A DNA stretch of 64,000 nt from Liolophura sinensis (lineage: Eukaryota; Mollusca; Polyplacophora; Chitonida; Chitonidae): positions 87,129,836-87,193,835 of the forward strand of contig NC_088295.1 of the NCBI RefSeq assembly GCF_032854445.1, read 5' to 3'. The notes below the pieces were generated by a model. It saw nothing but the letters and a program-made list of their open reading frames with translations. It did not search any database and was not told the origin of the DNA. The position numbers and the translations under genes were made by a program. Positions within the stretch are counted from its first letter, which is position 1; each line of letters begins with the position of its first letter. Positions 46,553 through 58,262 of this stretch are shown here, in pieces.

Positions 46553-48315
46553 TTTGGAGAACATGAGTAGTGGCTGGTAATGGAATTACTTGTCTATAGA
46601 GAGAAGATTGGAGAACATGAGTGGTGGCTGGTAATGTAGTTACTTATCTATGGAGAGGAGAAGATTGGAGAACATGAGTAGTGGCCGGTAATGGAGTTAC
46701 TTGTCTATGGAGAGGAGAAGATTGGAGAACATGAATAGTGGCTGGTAATGGAGTTACTTGTCTATGGAGAGGAGAAGATTGGAGAACATGAATAGTGGGT
46801 GGTAATGGAGTTACTTGTCTATAGAGAGGAGAAGATTGGAGAACATGAATAGTGGCCGGTAATGGAGTTACTTGTCTATAGAGAGGAGAAGACTGGAGAA
46901 CATGAATAGTAGGTGGTAATGGAGTTACTTGTCTATAAAGAGGAGAAGACTGGAGAACATGAATAGTGGCCGGTAATGGAGTTACTTGTCTATAGAGAGG
47001 AGAAGATTGGAGAACATGAATAGTGGCCGGTAATGGAGTTACTTGTCTATAGAGAGAAGAAGATTGGAGAACATGAATAGTGGCCGGTAATGGAGTTACT
47101 TGTCTATAGAGAGGAGAAGATTGGAGAACATGAATAGTGGCCGGTAATGCAGTTACTTGTCTATAGAGAGGAGAAGATTGGAGAACATGAATAATGGCCG
47201 GTAATGCAGTTACTTGTCTATAGAGAGGAGAAGATTGGAGAACATGAATAGTGGGTGGTAATGGAGTTACTTGTCTATAGAGAGGAGAAGATTGGAGAAC
47301 ATGAATAGTGGGTGGTAATGGAGTTACTTGTCTATAGAGAGGAGAAGACTGGAGAACATGAATAATGGCCGGTAATGCAGTTACTTGTCTATAGAGAGAA
47401 GATTGGAGAACATGAATAGTGGCCGGTAATGCAGTTACTTGTCTATAGAGAGGAGAAGATTGGAGAACATGAATAATGGCCGGTAATGCAGTTACTTGTC
47501 TATGGAGAGGAGAAGATTGGAGAACATGAATAGTGGGTGGTAATGCAGTTACTTGTCTATAGAGAGGAGAAGATTGGACAACATGAATAGTGGGTGGTAA
47601 TGCAGTTACTTCTCTATAGAGAGGAGAAGATTGGAGAACATGAATAATGGCCGGTAATGCAGTTACTTGTCTATAGAGAGGAGAAGATTGGAGAACATGA
47701 ATAGTGGCCGGTAATGCAGTTACTTGTCTATAGAGAGGAGAAGATTGGAGAACATGAATAATGGCCGGTAATGCAGTTACTTGTCTATGGAGACGAGAAG
47801 ATTGGAGAACATGAATAGTGGGTGGTAATGCAGTTACTTGTCTATAGAGAGGAGAAGATTGGAGAACATGAATAGTGGGTGGTAATGCAGTTACTTGTCT
47901 ATAGAGAGGAGAAGATTGGAGAACATGAATAGTGGGTGGTAATGGAGTTACTTGTCTATAGAGAGGAGAAGACTGGAGAGCATGAATAGTGGGTGGTAAT
48001 GCAGTTACTTGTCTATAAAGAGGAGAAGACTGGAGAACATGAATAGTGGGTGGTAATGGAGTTACTTGTCTATAGAGAGAAGAAGATTGGAGAAAATGAA
48101 TAGTGGGTGGTAATGCAGTTACTTGTCTATAGAGAGGAGAAGATTGGAGAACATGAATAGTGGGTGGTAATGGAGTTACTTGTCTATAGAGAGGAGAAGA
48201 TTGGAGAACATGAATAGTGGCCGGTAATGCAGTTACTTGTCTATAGAGAGGAGAAGATTGGAGAACATGAATAGTGGGTGGTAATAGAGTTACTTGTCTA
48301 CAGACAGGAGAAGAG
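46553..48315. repeat. Minisatellite J, 57-bp unit, about 31 copies
   Basis: Unit GAGTTACTTGTCTATAGAGA, GGAGAAGATTGGAGAACATG, AATAGTGGCCGGTAATG. Subtypes GGCCGG/GGGTGG and GGAG/GCAG are interleaved. With 57 = 19 codons, a 560-codon - frame (46644-48326) results, repeating TPLPPTIHVLQSSPLYRQV. The array is highly homogeneous, suggesting recent expansion or gene conversion. The + strand is very poor in C. Confidence 0.96.
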
Positions 48316-51300
48316 GAAATATACAATATAAAAGGCTACAGCATAGAGAGTAAAATCAGAACAGCAACGACAGTGTCATGTTAGGCAAGAGGTCACACAC
48401 AACAGGCTTTTGTTCATCTGGGAAAATGGCAAAAAGACAGTTCAAATTAGTAAACCTCGCCAGACGGACTGCTGAAAACTGTATCTAAGAGTAGTCATAT
48501 CCATATATTTGACTTTTAAAAAGCAGTTAAATGTTTGATGTTTGGCTTTATATGAACCATATACTGCCAGGTACTCTCAAATGACGTCAAATGACCTTTT
48601 TTCTTTATATTAACCTGCAGGCGAAATATTTCAGAACATTATTTAAGTAATTTTTTACCCGTGGGTAGCAAGAGCTATTTCAGCATAGAAAGCTGCATGT
48701 AGGATAGAAAAAACTTCTTGTGGCGTTAGGACACCTAGAAACCGGCTACATAAAGCCCATCATATAATTCAAACGTTGGAAGGCATTAAACCCTCTTAAG
48801 AAAATGTAAAAAATACCTTTTTTAGTTTTCTTTGACTTTAACTGACTTTACGCAGTACAGATGCTATCTTATTCTTCGGAAGGTATGGTTATGCTATAGC
48901 CATCCGGGTTATTCAAGGCGATGCATATACAGTTAGATATGGCGTGGGGATGTTAGATATATGAACCAACACGTAATTTGAATACTTGTTGAATTTACCC
49001 GCTTAGAACAATCTTTGCGTAACCATGGGAAACGGTGGACAGCTTCACCGTATATGACTGCGTCCAAATTTCTTACTCTATATACTTTCTTAGTTCTTTG
49101 GTAGTTTGTGTTGACCGTTTGTAGGCTATATAATTGATTGATACGACGCCTTAATTTTGAAATGACAAGCTATTCGCACTAGCAATCTAGGCGTCGAAAC
49201 AGACATTCGTATACCAGCCGTCAACAATATGGGCGTTATAGGTCTTAATATTGTATGATCACCAAAGTGTACTAGTCTGATGTGATATTCTAGACCGATT
49301 TCCACAAAACCATTTCTGACTTAGGTAAAATTTTCAAATACCATTATCTCACATTATTTGTGGGCTATGGGAATTCAAATTTTCACGACCTCATCTTCTG
49401 TTATCCTAAAACATGATTTGAAATTTCATCTTCCGGCACTGAAAATTGAAAAGTGTAGCAACGTTTCATAATTTGACTTAAGTCAGAAACTGACTTTGTG
49501 AGTGTATCCTTTACACTATACTGATAATGGTCTATACTGATAATGGGACAAATTGTACCAAATTCTTTCCCGGTTTGTGCAAAGAAAAGAACTTCTTGTT
49601 TTTCTGATTTGTGAAAGTTAGTGTTGAGAAAAAAATAGCACCCTTTCGTACTTTGCATGGTTCGTATAATTCCAGAATTGCCGTTGCTTTAGGAAATAAT
49701 CACTGATGTACCGTTGTCATTTGTGAGAACGGGTAGGACTGGTCATTGAACTAGCCTACAGTGGACACAAGTTAATTACGGTGTGCGACGCAAATGTTCC
49801 AGTTTTTTTTTATAGGAGTGGCTAAATGCCGGTTCGTGCACCTGTTGGTATGTCCTTGTATAAACTGTGCCTGGGTATTCTTGGGAGCAGTGGGGTCTCT
49901 GACATCCCAGCAGGTGGATACATACCCGATTCATCGTTTCTAACACCACTTTCTTATGGTTCTATAATTGAGACTAACTTAAGCCTTAGATACCATCTCC
50001 TTGTCCCGCATTTTCTCTTCTGTGTTCATTGCTGCTGTCACGAGCACAGACTTGGCGTCAATGTTTTCTTGGTGAAAAAAATGTTTAGAAAAACTTCGAT
50101 TGAGTGTGTCCGGTATGAACCCTGTCTATCATTGACAGGAAATGTCTGGGTTTTGGGAATGCGTCTAAGCTGGGACATTTGTTGGTAAGATTATGGTGAT
50201 AAGCTTCTTCCATATGATATGCATAAAATTGGATCAGTTGTCATGTATACAGAAGAACTGAAGGTACCGCGCCCTCTCTTGTTAATTCGCTATAAAAAAA
50301 ACCTGTCTTGTTTTCACACTCGGACGCATATACGCACCACCGGCCTAATTACCGCTCAGTAATATGCGAGAGGGTGACAATTGACACCGTATGCGACAGA
50401 ACTCTATTCACACCCACAAGAAGCCTTCTTCACACGTGTTATGTGCCCACAGGCCAGCGTGACTGTCACAGGGGTAAATTGTTTTTCTTTTCTCCTTTTC
50501 ACATACATACCTTTTAATCGAAATATGAGCTTTTATCAATATTCGACTGCTTAAAAGTATGTTGTTTTATGATAACAAATATCTCTGTTATCATTCCTAC
50601 ATTATTCTGGAGTTGTTAATAGAATACAGGTAGTTAGAATCAAGGGAATGCTTTGTCTGAAGGTGTAAAGATGCACAGAAATCAAATGTCTCCTGAGAAC
50701 AAGGGTTCAGTATTATAGCAGAGATACATGTGCGGTTGAGTCGCTTGTTTTCCTCCCATGTTCTCCCTCTCCACGGACAAACACAATTCACTTCAGTGAT
50801 TCCTGTAAACACAGCGATTTTCACGAGTATTTCTAAGGCGGATATATACGTATTCGGACGATGAAATGGTTGTGATTTTTCAAAGCAAGTCTAGCGTGAT
50901 TTTGTGCCACAGCATATAATTTATTGATTCATCTAACGTTCATAGATAAGAAAAAGACAAGATATACCCAGGATAAGGCAGCCCTAAATACTGAGCACTG
51001 GCACACTAAGGACAGCCTAGCCAGCAATAAGAGAAAAGTTTTTGCCATTTCTGTGTACGCTCTTTTACGGTCGACTAGACTAATGTATTCATACAGCCGC
51101 CAGCACTAAACATATCTTGAAATCCGCCATTGCAATAAATTAAAGCTACTGGAGTAGAGTCGGCGTAAAGATAGAATAGTTTGATTATCACAATGAGTCT
51201 AAGCCTAGGCTCGGGTAATTGTCACTTAGTGACGGCCCGGGGCCTGAGCAGAAGTGACAGCCGGTAAACACCACACAGAACAACCCTCGGTATTATTCAC

Positions 51301-51485
51301 ACAACTTGCAGTCGGCTGATAACCCAGCTGAGGTGAGATAAATGATTCAAATTATTCCAGTCTGATGGCGTGAAATGCGATTTAAAATATTTACATGTAG
51401 TCGCATTAAATGTTACAGAACTGGCTCAGAATCATTATTCACCTTAGGTATCCACTTGTATTATAGCTTAAAGGAGCCTCTATGT
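48316..51485. other. Spacer, no gene recognised
   Basis: AT-rich. A 120-codon + frame at 49826-50188 is non-repetitive but has no recognisable motif or splice context. Confidence 0.45.
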
Positions 51486-52110
51486 GGTAGCAAAAATAAC
51501 GTTACTTTCTATAGTATTAAAATAAGCTACTGTGTATATAGAAGCTAAATTGAGGCTAGGCTGCATAGAGGTTAAAATAACGTTACTTTCTACAGTATTA
51601 ACATAAGCTACTCTGTATATAGATGCCGAACTGAGGCCGCGCGGCATAGAGGCTAAAATAACGTTACTTTCTTCTTTAGTAAGTTTTGTGAAAGTGGCCC
51701 CTGCAAAGTACACTCTACAAAGTCCAGTTGTCTAAAAGTCTGTTAGTAGTAAAGACCGGTATTAGCTTTAGTTTGGACTAGTCCCAATCGTTTCGTATTA
51801 AAACAACACTGGTATATAGATTTAAACCTGCCTTAAATTTGATTACACTTTTGAAAAAAACGCATGCTAATCTGTGCAGTAGCTAAACAATGTTAGTCCG
51901 TGCAAAAGCTAAAATAACGTTACTTTGCTAAAATAACGTTTCCATGTACAGTGGTTTGAACAACGTTAGTCAGTGTCAGTAGCTAACATAACTTTATTTT
52001 CTGCAGTAGAATATTATTACATTTTCTGTAGTAAATACAGTAACTTTACTTCGTACAATAGCTAATCTGTACAGTAACTCTTAACGTTACTTTGTGCAGT
52101 AGCTAAAATA
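51486..52110. repeat. Diverged ~80-bp tandem repeat and scattered relatives
   Basis: AAAATAACGTTACTTTCT recurs near 51494, 51575 and 51654 within units of about 80 bp that also share TAAGCTACTCTGTATATAGA. Shorter derivatives (AGCTAAAATAACGTTACTTT, GCAGTAGCTAA) continue to about 52110. The core AACGTT is palindromic. Confidence 0.65.
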
Positions 52111-52847
52111 ACTCTAGTAATTTTCCTTTATCCACAGCTAGGCGTTAAAGTATTACGTAGACAGGTTAGCAGCACGACTTTTATCCATTAAAACGTTTAA
52201 GACAGTGAAACAAAATGCTAAAATGTCGTAATAAATGGAAACATGCGTGCCAACTGATTCGGTTTTTATGGTTCCCATAATGCCACCAGCATCAGTGCAT
52301 CAGTACCGTTTGTCATGAATCACATGTTAGATGTGGTAAATGTTAACAACGTATGAAGTGTAAAAAAACGTATATATTGTAGTAAAACAACTAAGCGTGT
52401 ACTTTACTCTCAAAACACTCTGGCACATATTATTTTTGTTTTTGTTGTTAATGACCTCTGTTCTTCTTTATTTTTTAGCACGCTGTGGATGATTTGCAGG
52501 TGCATAGTTAGAAGTGTCAAGGATTCGTGGAGTGTGTAAGATGTAGCACGTGCCAGGCTGGGAGATGTGTTATCTGACGTAGTTATCCTTCTGCCCTCAG
52601 GATCAGCTCACTCTAACGGTAACATGAAATGACAGACATTCCCAGTTTAAACTTTTTAAAATTCTATTTGAAGTACTTATTGTATGTTATTACGATGACA
52701 TAGCGCCAAATACATCCTCTTAAATCCGTAGCAATAATGGCCTCAAGATGATTTTTGCTGTTTTTTGGGTTTTTTTTTACAATATTGCTGTTCCTTTTAT
52801 ACACCTACCGATATTAGTTCCGCAAACTTATATTCCATTGTTCAATC
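52111..52847. other. Spacer, no gene recognised
   Basis: AT-rich sequence with T tracts near 52760; nothing coding. Confidence 0.5.
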
Positions 52848-53114
52848 GGGGGCCTTCTGATAGAGAGGGGTAAGCACGCCAGCGCGGCGAAATGACCCAG
52901 AAGCCTCCCACCAATGCGGTCGCTGTGAGTTCAAGTCCAGCTCATGCCGACTTCCTCTCCAGCCGTACATGGGAAGGTCAACCAGCAACTGGCGCATGGT
53001 CGTGGGTTTCCCCAGGTATCTGCCCGGTTTCCTCCCACCATAATGCTGACCGCCATCGTATAAGTGAAATATTCTTGAGTACGGCCTAAAACACCAATCA
53101 AATAAATAAATAAA
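52848..53114 (+). mobile_element. Near-full-length SINE
   Basis: The same family: head with GGGTAAGCACGCCAGCGCGG and B-box GTGAGTTCAAGTCCAGCT, body CTCTCCAGCCGTACATGGGA and TCCTCCCACCATAATGCTG, tail GGCCTAAAACACCAATCAAA with three AAAT-type repeats. The A-box region is damaged. Flanks CCATTGTTCAAT and CAATTATTCAAA resemble each other, probably an eroded target-site duplication. Confidence 0.92.
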
Positions 53115-54512
53115 CAATTATTCAAACCCATCTTCGTACTCCATTTGAGAGAGCAAAATTTTTAAAAACGAACATACAAGCACTTGAAACGACTATTAAC
53201 CAAGACCAAATTCAGTTCGAACTCTACCTATATACTGGTATATAAATACCAGTCGAGTTGTAACCTTTGCTGACGAATATAAACTATATGAAAGCAACAT
53301 TGGCCGGCATCTGCGTGCTATACGAAGACATATTTACTTAATCATTCATCAAAACTACCAAATTTTGTCAGTTTTATTTCACTTGCAGTACAAATGAATT
53401 GTCACATGGACTACACTTGGGCATCACACGGACCGCCAAATATTAGTGGTGTTATAAGAAGGTCGTCAAACGTCATACATGTCAGTTGACTAAGAGATGC
53501 CCTTGGGCTAATAGATCTTGACACTTATCACGTGAAGACATTTCAGGACATTGCCCCACATCCAAACCCAGCAAACTTTTCCCCATCCCGATAAATTAAA
53601 CATTTAGCGATGTAAAGGGGCAAATATGTGAAATATGGCGAGTTGTTTTTTTTTTTACCATTTGTGTGTTTCGTTATGTTGGCAGTCCACACCAACTTTC
53701 TGATTGCCCTTCACCGTTTCCGAATGACGTTTGCATTAAAGCATCGCGTTTTTTTTCAAATAGACATGCGGTTGACGGTTGTCGAAAGTTATAGGCTATA
53801 TTGTGAAGGTAGGATGTAATATAACAGTATCTAAGTAACATCAACGAAAGCTAGTGATAGAATCGCTGACGAGAGGATGAAATGTCACAATTTCTAGTTA
53901 AAACTTTGATGTTTGATGGAATTGATAGAAATTGACTGTATGCTTGGTAAAAATAAACCCTGTGCAATTGAAATGGGACTATGTCTTCAAGACACAAACA
54001 CATAATGTAGGTTAAAATCCTAATACGATTTGTTTGGGCCACTGAGGAAAGGTGTCTAATGGCCTACATTCTTGGACATCTACATAAGAAGTGTTTTTTG
54101 TCCTGGCCCAGGCTAAGATGCAGACCATTCGTTAATGAACAGTGGGCTGTAGACCGTGTAACTACTCAGTGCCATATATTGTTACCATTCCTCTTTGCGC
54201 TGTTATCAGGTCTATGCTTTTTTAAAAGTCACCAATGAAGAGGTCATATGAAGATAAGTATTTTCATGTGTTATATTGCGTGCAACATACTCAACGGTTT
54301 AACGAGCCCTGTTACGAATTTGAGTAAGGGTAAAAGAGCGCGTGGATCGCGTGGATGTTATAATAAATTTTAAAACAGTTTTATGACTTTTGTTAAAGAA
54401 AAGTTTTCTTTATGATATGAATTGAAAGTGCAAGTTGACAAAGTACGGTTTTGTCACTACTGAGTATTCACTTTATTTACATGCGCATGTAAATAATTAA
54501 ATTTCCTGATAC
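53115..54512. other. Spacer, no gene recognised
   Basis: AT-rich; frames up to 63 codons only. Confidence 0.5.
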
Positions 54513-54712
54513 GTGAATAGTGGCCAGAGTAAATGTGAAAAGTGGCCAGAGTAAATGTGAATAGTGGCCAGAGTAAATGTGAATAGTGGCCAGAGTAAAT
54601 GACAGTTGTCTGTAAACGCACAGCATTTAGCATGGCGCATAGTGAATAGTGGCCAGAGTAAATGACAGTTGTGTGTATACGCACAGCATTTAGCATGGCG
54701 CATAGTGAATAG
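54513..54712. repeat. Minisatellite K, 22-bp units plus a ~62-bp duplication
   Basis: GTGAATAGTGGCCAGAGTAA plus AT is repeated four to five times from 54513. A longer unit, in which the same phrase is followed by GACAGTTGT..GCACAGCATTTAGC and ATGGCGCATA, then occurs twice (about 54579-54641 and 54642-54705). This two-scale repeat looks like an array in an early stage. Confidence 0.88.
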
Positions 54713-55013
54713 AGAATAGGCATTGACTACAAGGCTCACAAATCCACCAACACGTTTTCTCAGTCTGGAAATACACACGTCACGGTTGAACTATTTCTTT
54801 TTGCACTCTGGGCTGCTGCCAAATAAAGCCTAGGGACACGGGCAGGTTGATGAATGGAACTAACACTGACATGATTGAATTTGCCTTACATAAATAGCCT
54901 ATTTTCATACTCGCCATGGTTAAGTGCATCTCTATGACATGTCATTTTATTTATCTTTTCTCCATTGTTCCACGTGACCGAATAAATCTTCTTTATAACT
55001 CAGGAGAAAATAT
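54713..55013. other. Short spacer, nothing seen
   Basis: Unique sequence between arrays K and L. No coding or repeat signal. Confidence 0.55.
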
Positions 55014-57920
55014 GAATCCAGTGTTGAGCGTCGTAACTGTGTAGCTGGTAATGTGACAGCGTTGAGCGTGGTAACTGTGTAGCTGGTAATGTGACAGCGT
55101 TGACCGTGGTAATTGTGTAGCTGGTAATGTGACAGTATTGAGCCTGGCGATTGTGTAGCTGGTAATGTGACAGCGTTGAGCGTCGTAACTGTGTAGCTGG
55201 TAATGTGACAGTGTTGAGCGTCGTAACTGTGTAGCTGGTAATGTGACAGTGTTGAGCGTCGTAACTGTGTAGCTGGTAATGTGACAGCGTTGAGCGTCGT
55301 AACTGTGTAGCTGGTAATGTGACAGTGTTGAGCGTGGTAACTGTGTAGCTGGTAATGTGACAGTGTTGAGCGTCGTAACTGTGTAGCTGGTAATGTGACA
55401 GCGTTGAGCGTGGTAACTGTGTAGCTGGTAATGTGACAGCGTTGACCGTGGTAATTGTGTAGCTGGTAAGGTGACAGCGTTGAGCGTGGAAAACTGTGTA
55501 GCTGGTAATGTGACAGTGTTGAGCGTGGTAACTGTGTAGCTGGTAATGTGACAGCGTTGACCGTGGTAACTGTGTAGCTGGTAATGTGACAGCGTTGAGC
55601 GTGGTAACTGTGTAGGTGGTAATGTGACAGCGTTGAGCGTGGTAACTGTGTAGCTGGTAATGTGACAGCGTTGAGCGTGGTAACTGTGTAGCTGGTAATG
55701 TGACAGCGTTGAGCGTGGTAATTGTGTAGCTGGTAATGTGACAGTGTTGAGCGTGGTAACTGTGTAGCTGGTAATGTGACAGCGTTGAGCGTGATAATTG
55801 TGTTGCTGGTAATGTGACAGCGTTGAGCGTGGTAATTGTGTAGCTGGTAATGTGACAGCGTTGAGCGTGGTAATTGTGTAACTGATAATGTGACAGCGTT
55901 GAGCGTGGTAATTGTGTAGCTGGTAATGTGACAGCATTGAGCGTGGTAATTGTGTAGCTGGTAATGTGACAGTATTGAGCCTGGCGATTGTGTTGCTGGT
56001 AATGTGACAGTGTTGAGCTCGGTGATTATGTAGCTGGTAATGTGACAGTGCTGAGCCTGGCGATTGTGTAGCTGGTAATGTGACAGCGTTGAGCGTGGTA
56101 ATTGTGTAGCTGGTAATGTGACAGTGTTGAGCGTGGTAATTGTGTAGCTGGTAATGTGACAGTGGTGAGCGTGGTAATTGTGTAGCTGGTAATGTGACAG
56201 TATTGAGCCTGGCGATTGTGTTGCTGGTAATGTGACAGTGTTGAGCTCGGTGATTATGTAGCTGGTAATGTGACAGTGCTGAGCCTGGCGATTGTGTAGC
56301 TGGTAATGTGACAGCGTTGAGCGTGGTAATTGTGTAGGTGGTAATGTGACAGCGTTGAGCGTGGTAATTGTGTAGCTGGTAATGTGACAGCGTTGAGCGT
56401 GGTAACTGTGTAGCTGGTAATGTGACAGCGTTGAGCGTGGTAATTGTGTAGCTGGTAATGTGACAGCGTTGAGCGTCGTAATTGTGTAGCTGGTAATGTG
56501 ACAGTGTTGAGCGTGGTGATTGTTAACTGGTAATGTGACAGTGTTGAGCGTGGTGATTGTTAACTGGTAATGTGACCGTGTTCAGCGTGGTGATTGTGTA
56601 GCTGGTAATGTGACAGCGTTGAGCGTGGTAATTGTGTAGCTGGTAATGTGACAGCGCTGAGCGTGGTGATTGTGTAGCTGGTAATGTGACAGCGTTGAGC
56701 GTGGTAATTGTGTAGCTGGTAATGTGACAGTGTTGAGCGTCGTAACTGTGTAGCTGGTAATGTGACAGTGTTGAGCGTCGTAACTGTGTAGCTGGTAATG
56801 TGACAGCGTTGAGCGTCGTAACTGTGTAGCTGGTAATGTGACAGCGTTGAGCGTCGTAACTGTGTAGCTGGTAATGTGACAGCGTTGAGCGTCGTAACTG
56901 TGTAGCTGGTAATGTGACAGCGTTGAGCGTCGTAACTGTGTAGCTGGTAATGTGACAGTATTGAGCCGGGCGATTGTGTTGCTGGTAATGTGACAGTGTT
57001 GAGCGTGGTAATTGTGTAGCTGGTAATGTGACAGCGTTGAGCGTGGTAACTGTGTAGCTGGTAATGTGACAGCGTTGAGCGTGGTAATTGTGTAGCTGGT
57101 AATGTGACAGTGTTGACCGTGGTAATTGTGTAGCTGGTAATGTGACAGCGTTGAGCGTGGTAATTGTGTAGCTGATAATGTGACAGTATTGAGCCTGGCG
57201 ATTGTGTTGCTGGTAATGTGACAGTGCTGAGCCTGGCGATTGTGTTGCTGGTAATGTGACAGTGTTGAGCTCGGTGATTATGTAACTGGTAATGTGACAG
57301 TGCTGAGCCTGGCGATTGTGTTGCTGGTAATGTGACAGCGTTGAGCGTGGTGATTGTGTAGCTGGTAATGTGACAGTTTTGAGCTCGATGGTTGTGTAGC
57401 TGGTAATGTGACAGTGGTGAGTCTGGTGATTGTGTAGCTGGTAATGTGACAGTGTTAAGCCTGATGATTGTTTAACTGGTAACGTGACAGTGTTCAGCCT
57501 TGTGATTGTCTAACTGGTTATATCACAGTGTTGAGCCTAATGATTGTGTAGCTGGTTATGTCACAGTGTTGAGCCTGATGATTGTGTAGGTGGTAATGTG
57601 ACATTGTTGAGCCTCGTGATTGTGTAGCTAGTAATGTGACAGTGTTGAGCGTGGTGATTGTTAACTGGTAATGTGACAGTGTTGAGCGTGGTGATTGTTA
57701 ACTGGTAATGTGACCGTGTTCAGCGTGGTGATTGTGTAACTAGTAATGTGACAGTGTTGACTCTGATGATTGTGTAGCTGGTAATGTGGCAGTGTTGAGC
57801 GTGGTGATTGTTAACTAGTAATGTGACAGTGTTGAGAGAGGCAGTTGTGTACCTGGTAATGTAACAGTCTTGAATGTGGTGATTATGTAGCTAGTAATGT
57901 GATATTCTTGAGCGAATCGA
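55014..57920. repeat. Minisatellite L, 38-bp unit, about 76 copies
   Basis: Unit GTAGCTGGTAATGTGACAGC then GTTGAGCGTGGTAACTGT. The left and middle parts are nearly uniform; the right end is progressively diverged, with faint units to about 58262. Three 38-bp units equal 38 codons, and the - strand stays open for 314 codons (54993-55937) with a 38-residue period. Variants (GCCTGGCGATTGTGTTG, GAGCTCGGTGATTATG) reveal block duplications. Confidence 0.96.
55966..56310. repeat. 228-bp higher-order repeat inside minisatellite L
   Basis: The ordered variant block GTGACAGTATTGAGCCTGG ... GAGCTCGGTGATTATG ... GTGACAGTGCTGAGCCTGG begins at 55966 and again at 56194, exactly 228 bp (six units) later, and recurs in altered form from 57180. 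Another block (GAGCGTGGTGATTGTTAACT, twice, then GACCGTGTTCAGC) begins at 56509 and again at 57647. Confidence 0.88.
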
Positions 57921-58262
57921 TTATGTAACTGGCATTGTGACAGTATGTGTGTATGTGTGTATGTATGTGTGTATATATGGATGCCTGTATGTATATATGT
58001 ATGCTTGGGATTTTGAGTCAATTGTTCTTTGTAATGAGAATGTGTAATAATCAGTGTTGTGCGTGGTTATTGTGTAGGTTGTGGCACGCGTGTTGATTTG
58101 TAGCACGCAGTGTGACAGTGTTGAGTGAGCATATTGTGTATAATCTGCCTGTATTGACTGCGATGATTGTGTAGCTAAGACTGTAACACAATTGAATATT
58201 TTGATTTTGTAGTTTGTGGTGTGACAGTAGTGAGCGTGGTGATTGTGTAGAACGTAGTGTCA
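57921..58262. repeat. Decayed end of array L with a GTAT microsatellite
   Basis: Units such as GTAGTGAGCGTGGTGATTGT are still visible. A GTATGTGTGTATGTATGTGT-type tract lies at about 57945-58010. Confidence 0.75.

Noticed and set aside
46644-48326. 560-codon - strand frame as a protein
   Set aside because: A pure 57-bp minisatellite with a 19-residue period; no non-repetitive coding sequence at either end.
49826-50188. 120-codon + frame as a gene
   Set aside because: No recognisable domain, no promoter or splice evidence; length within chance for this window.
54993-55937. 314-codon - strand frame
   Set aside because: The 38-bp array read through three frames; the frame ends where unit variants introduce stops.
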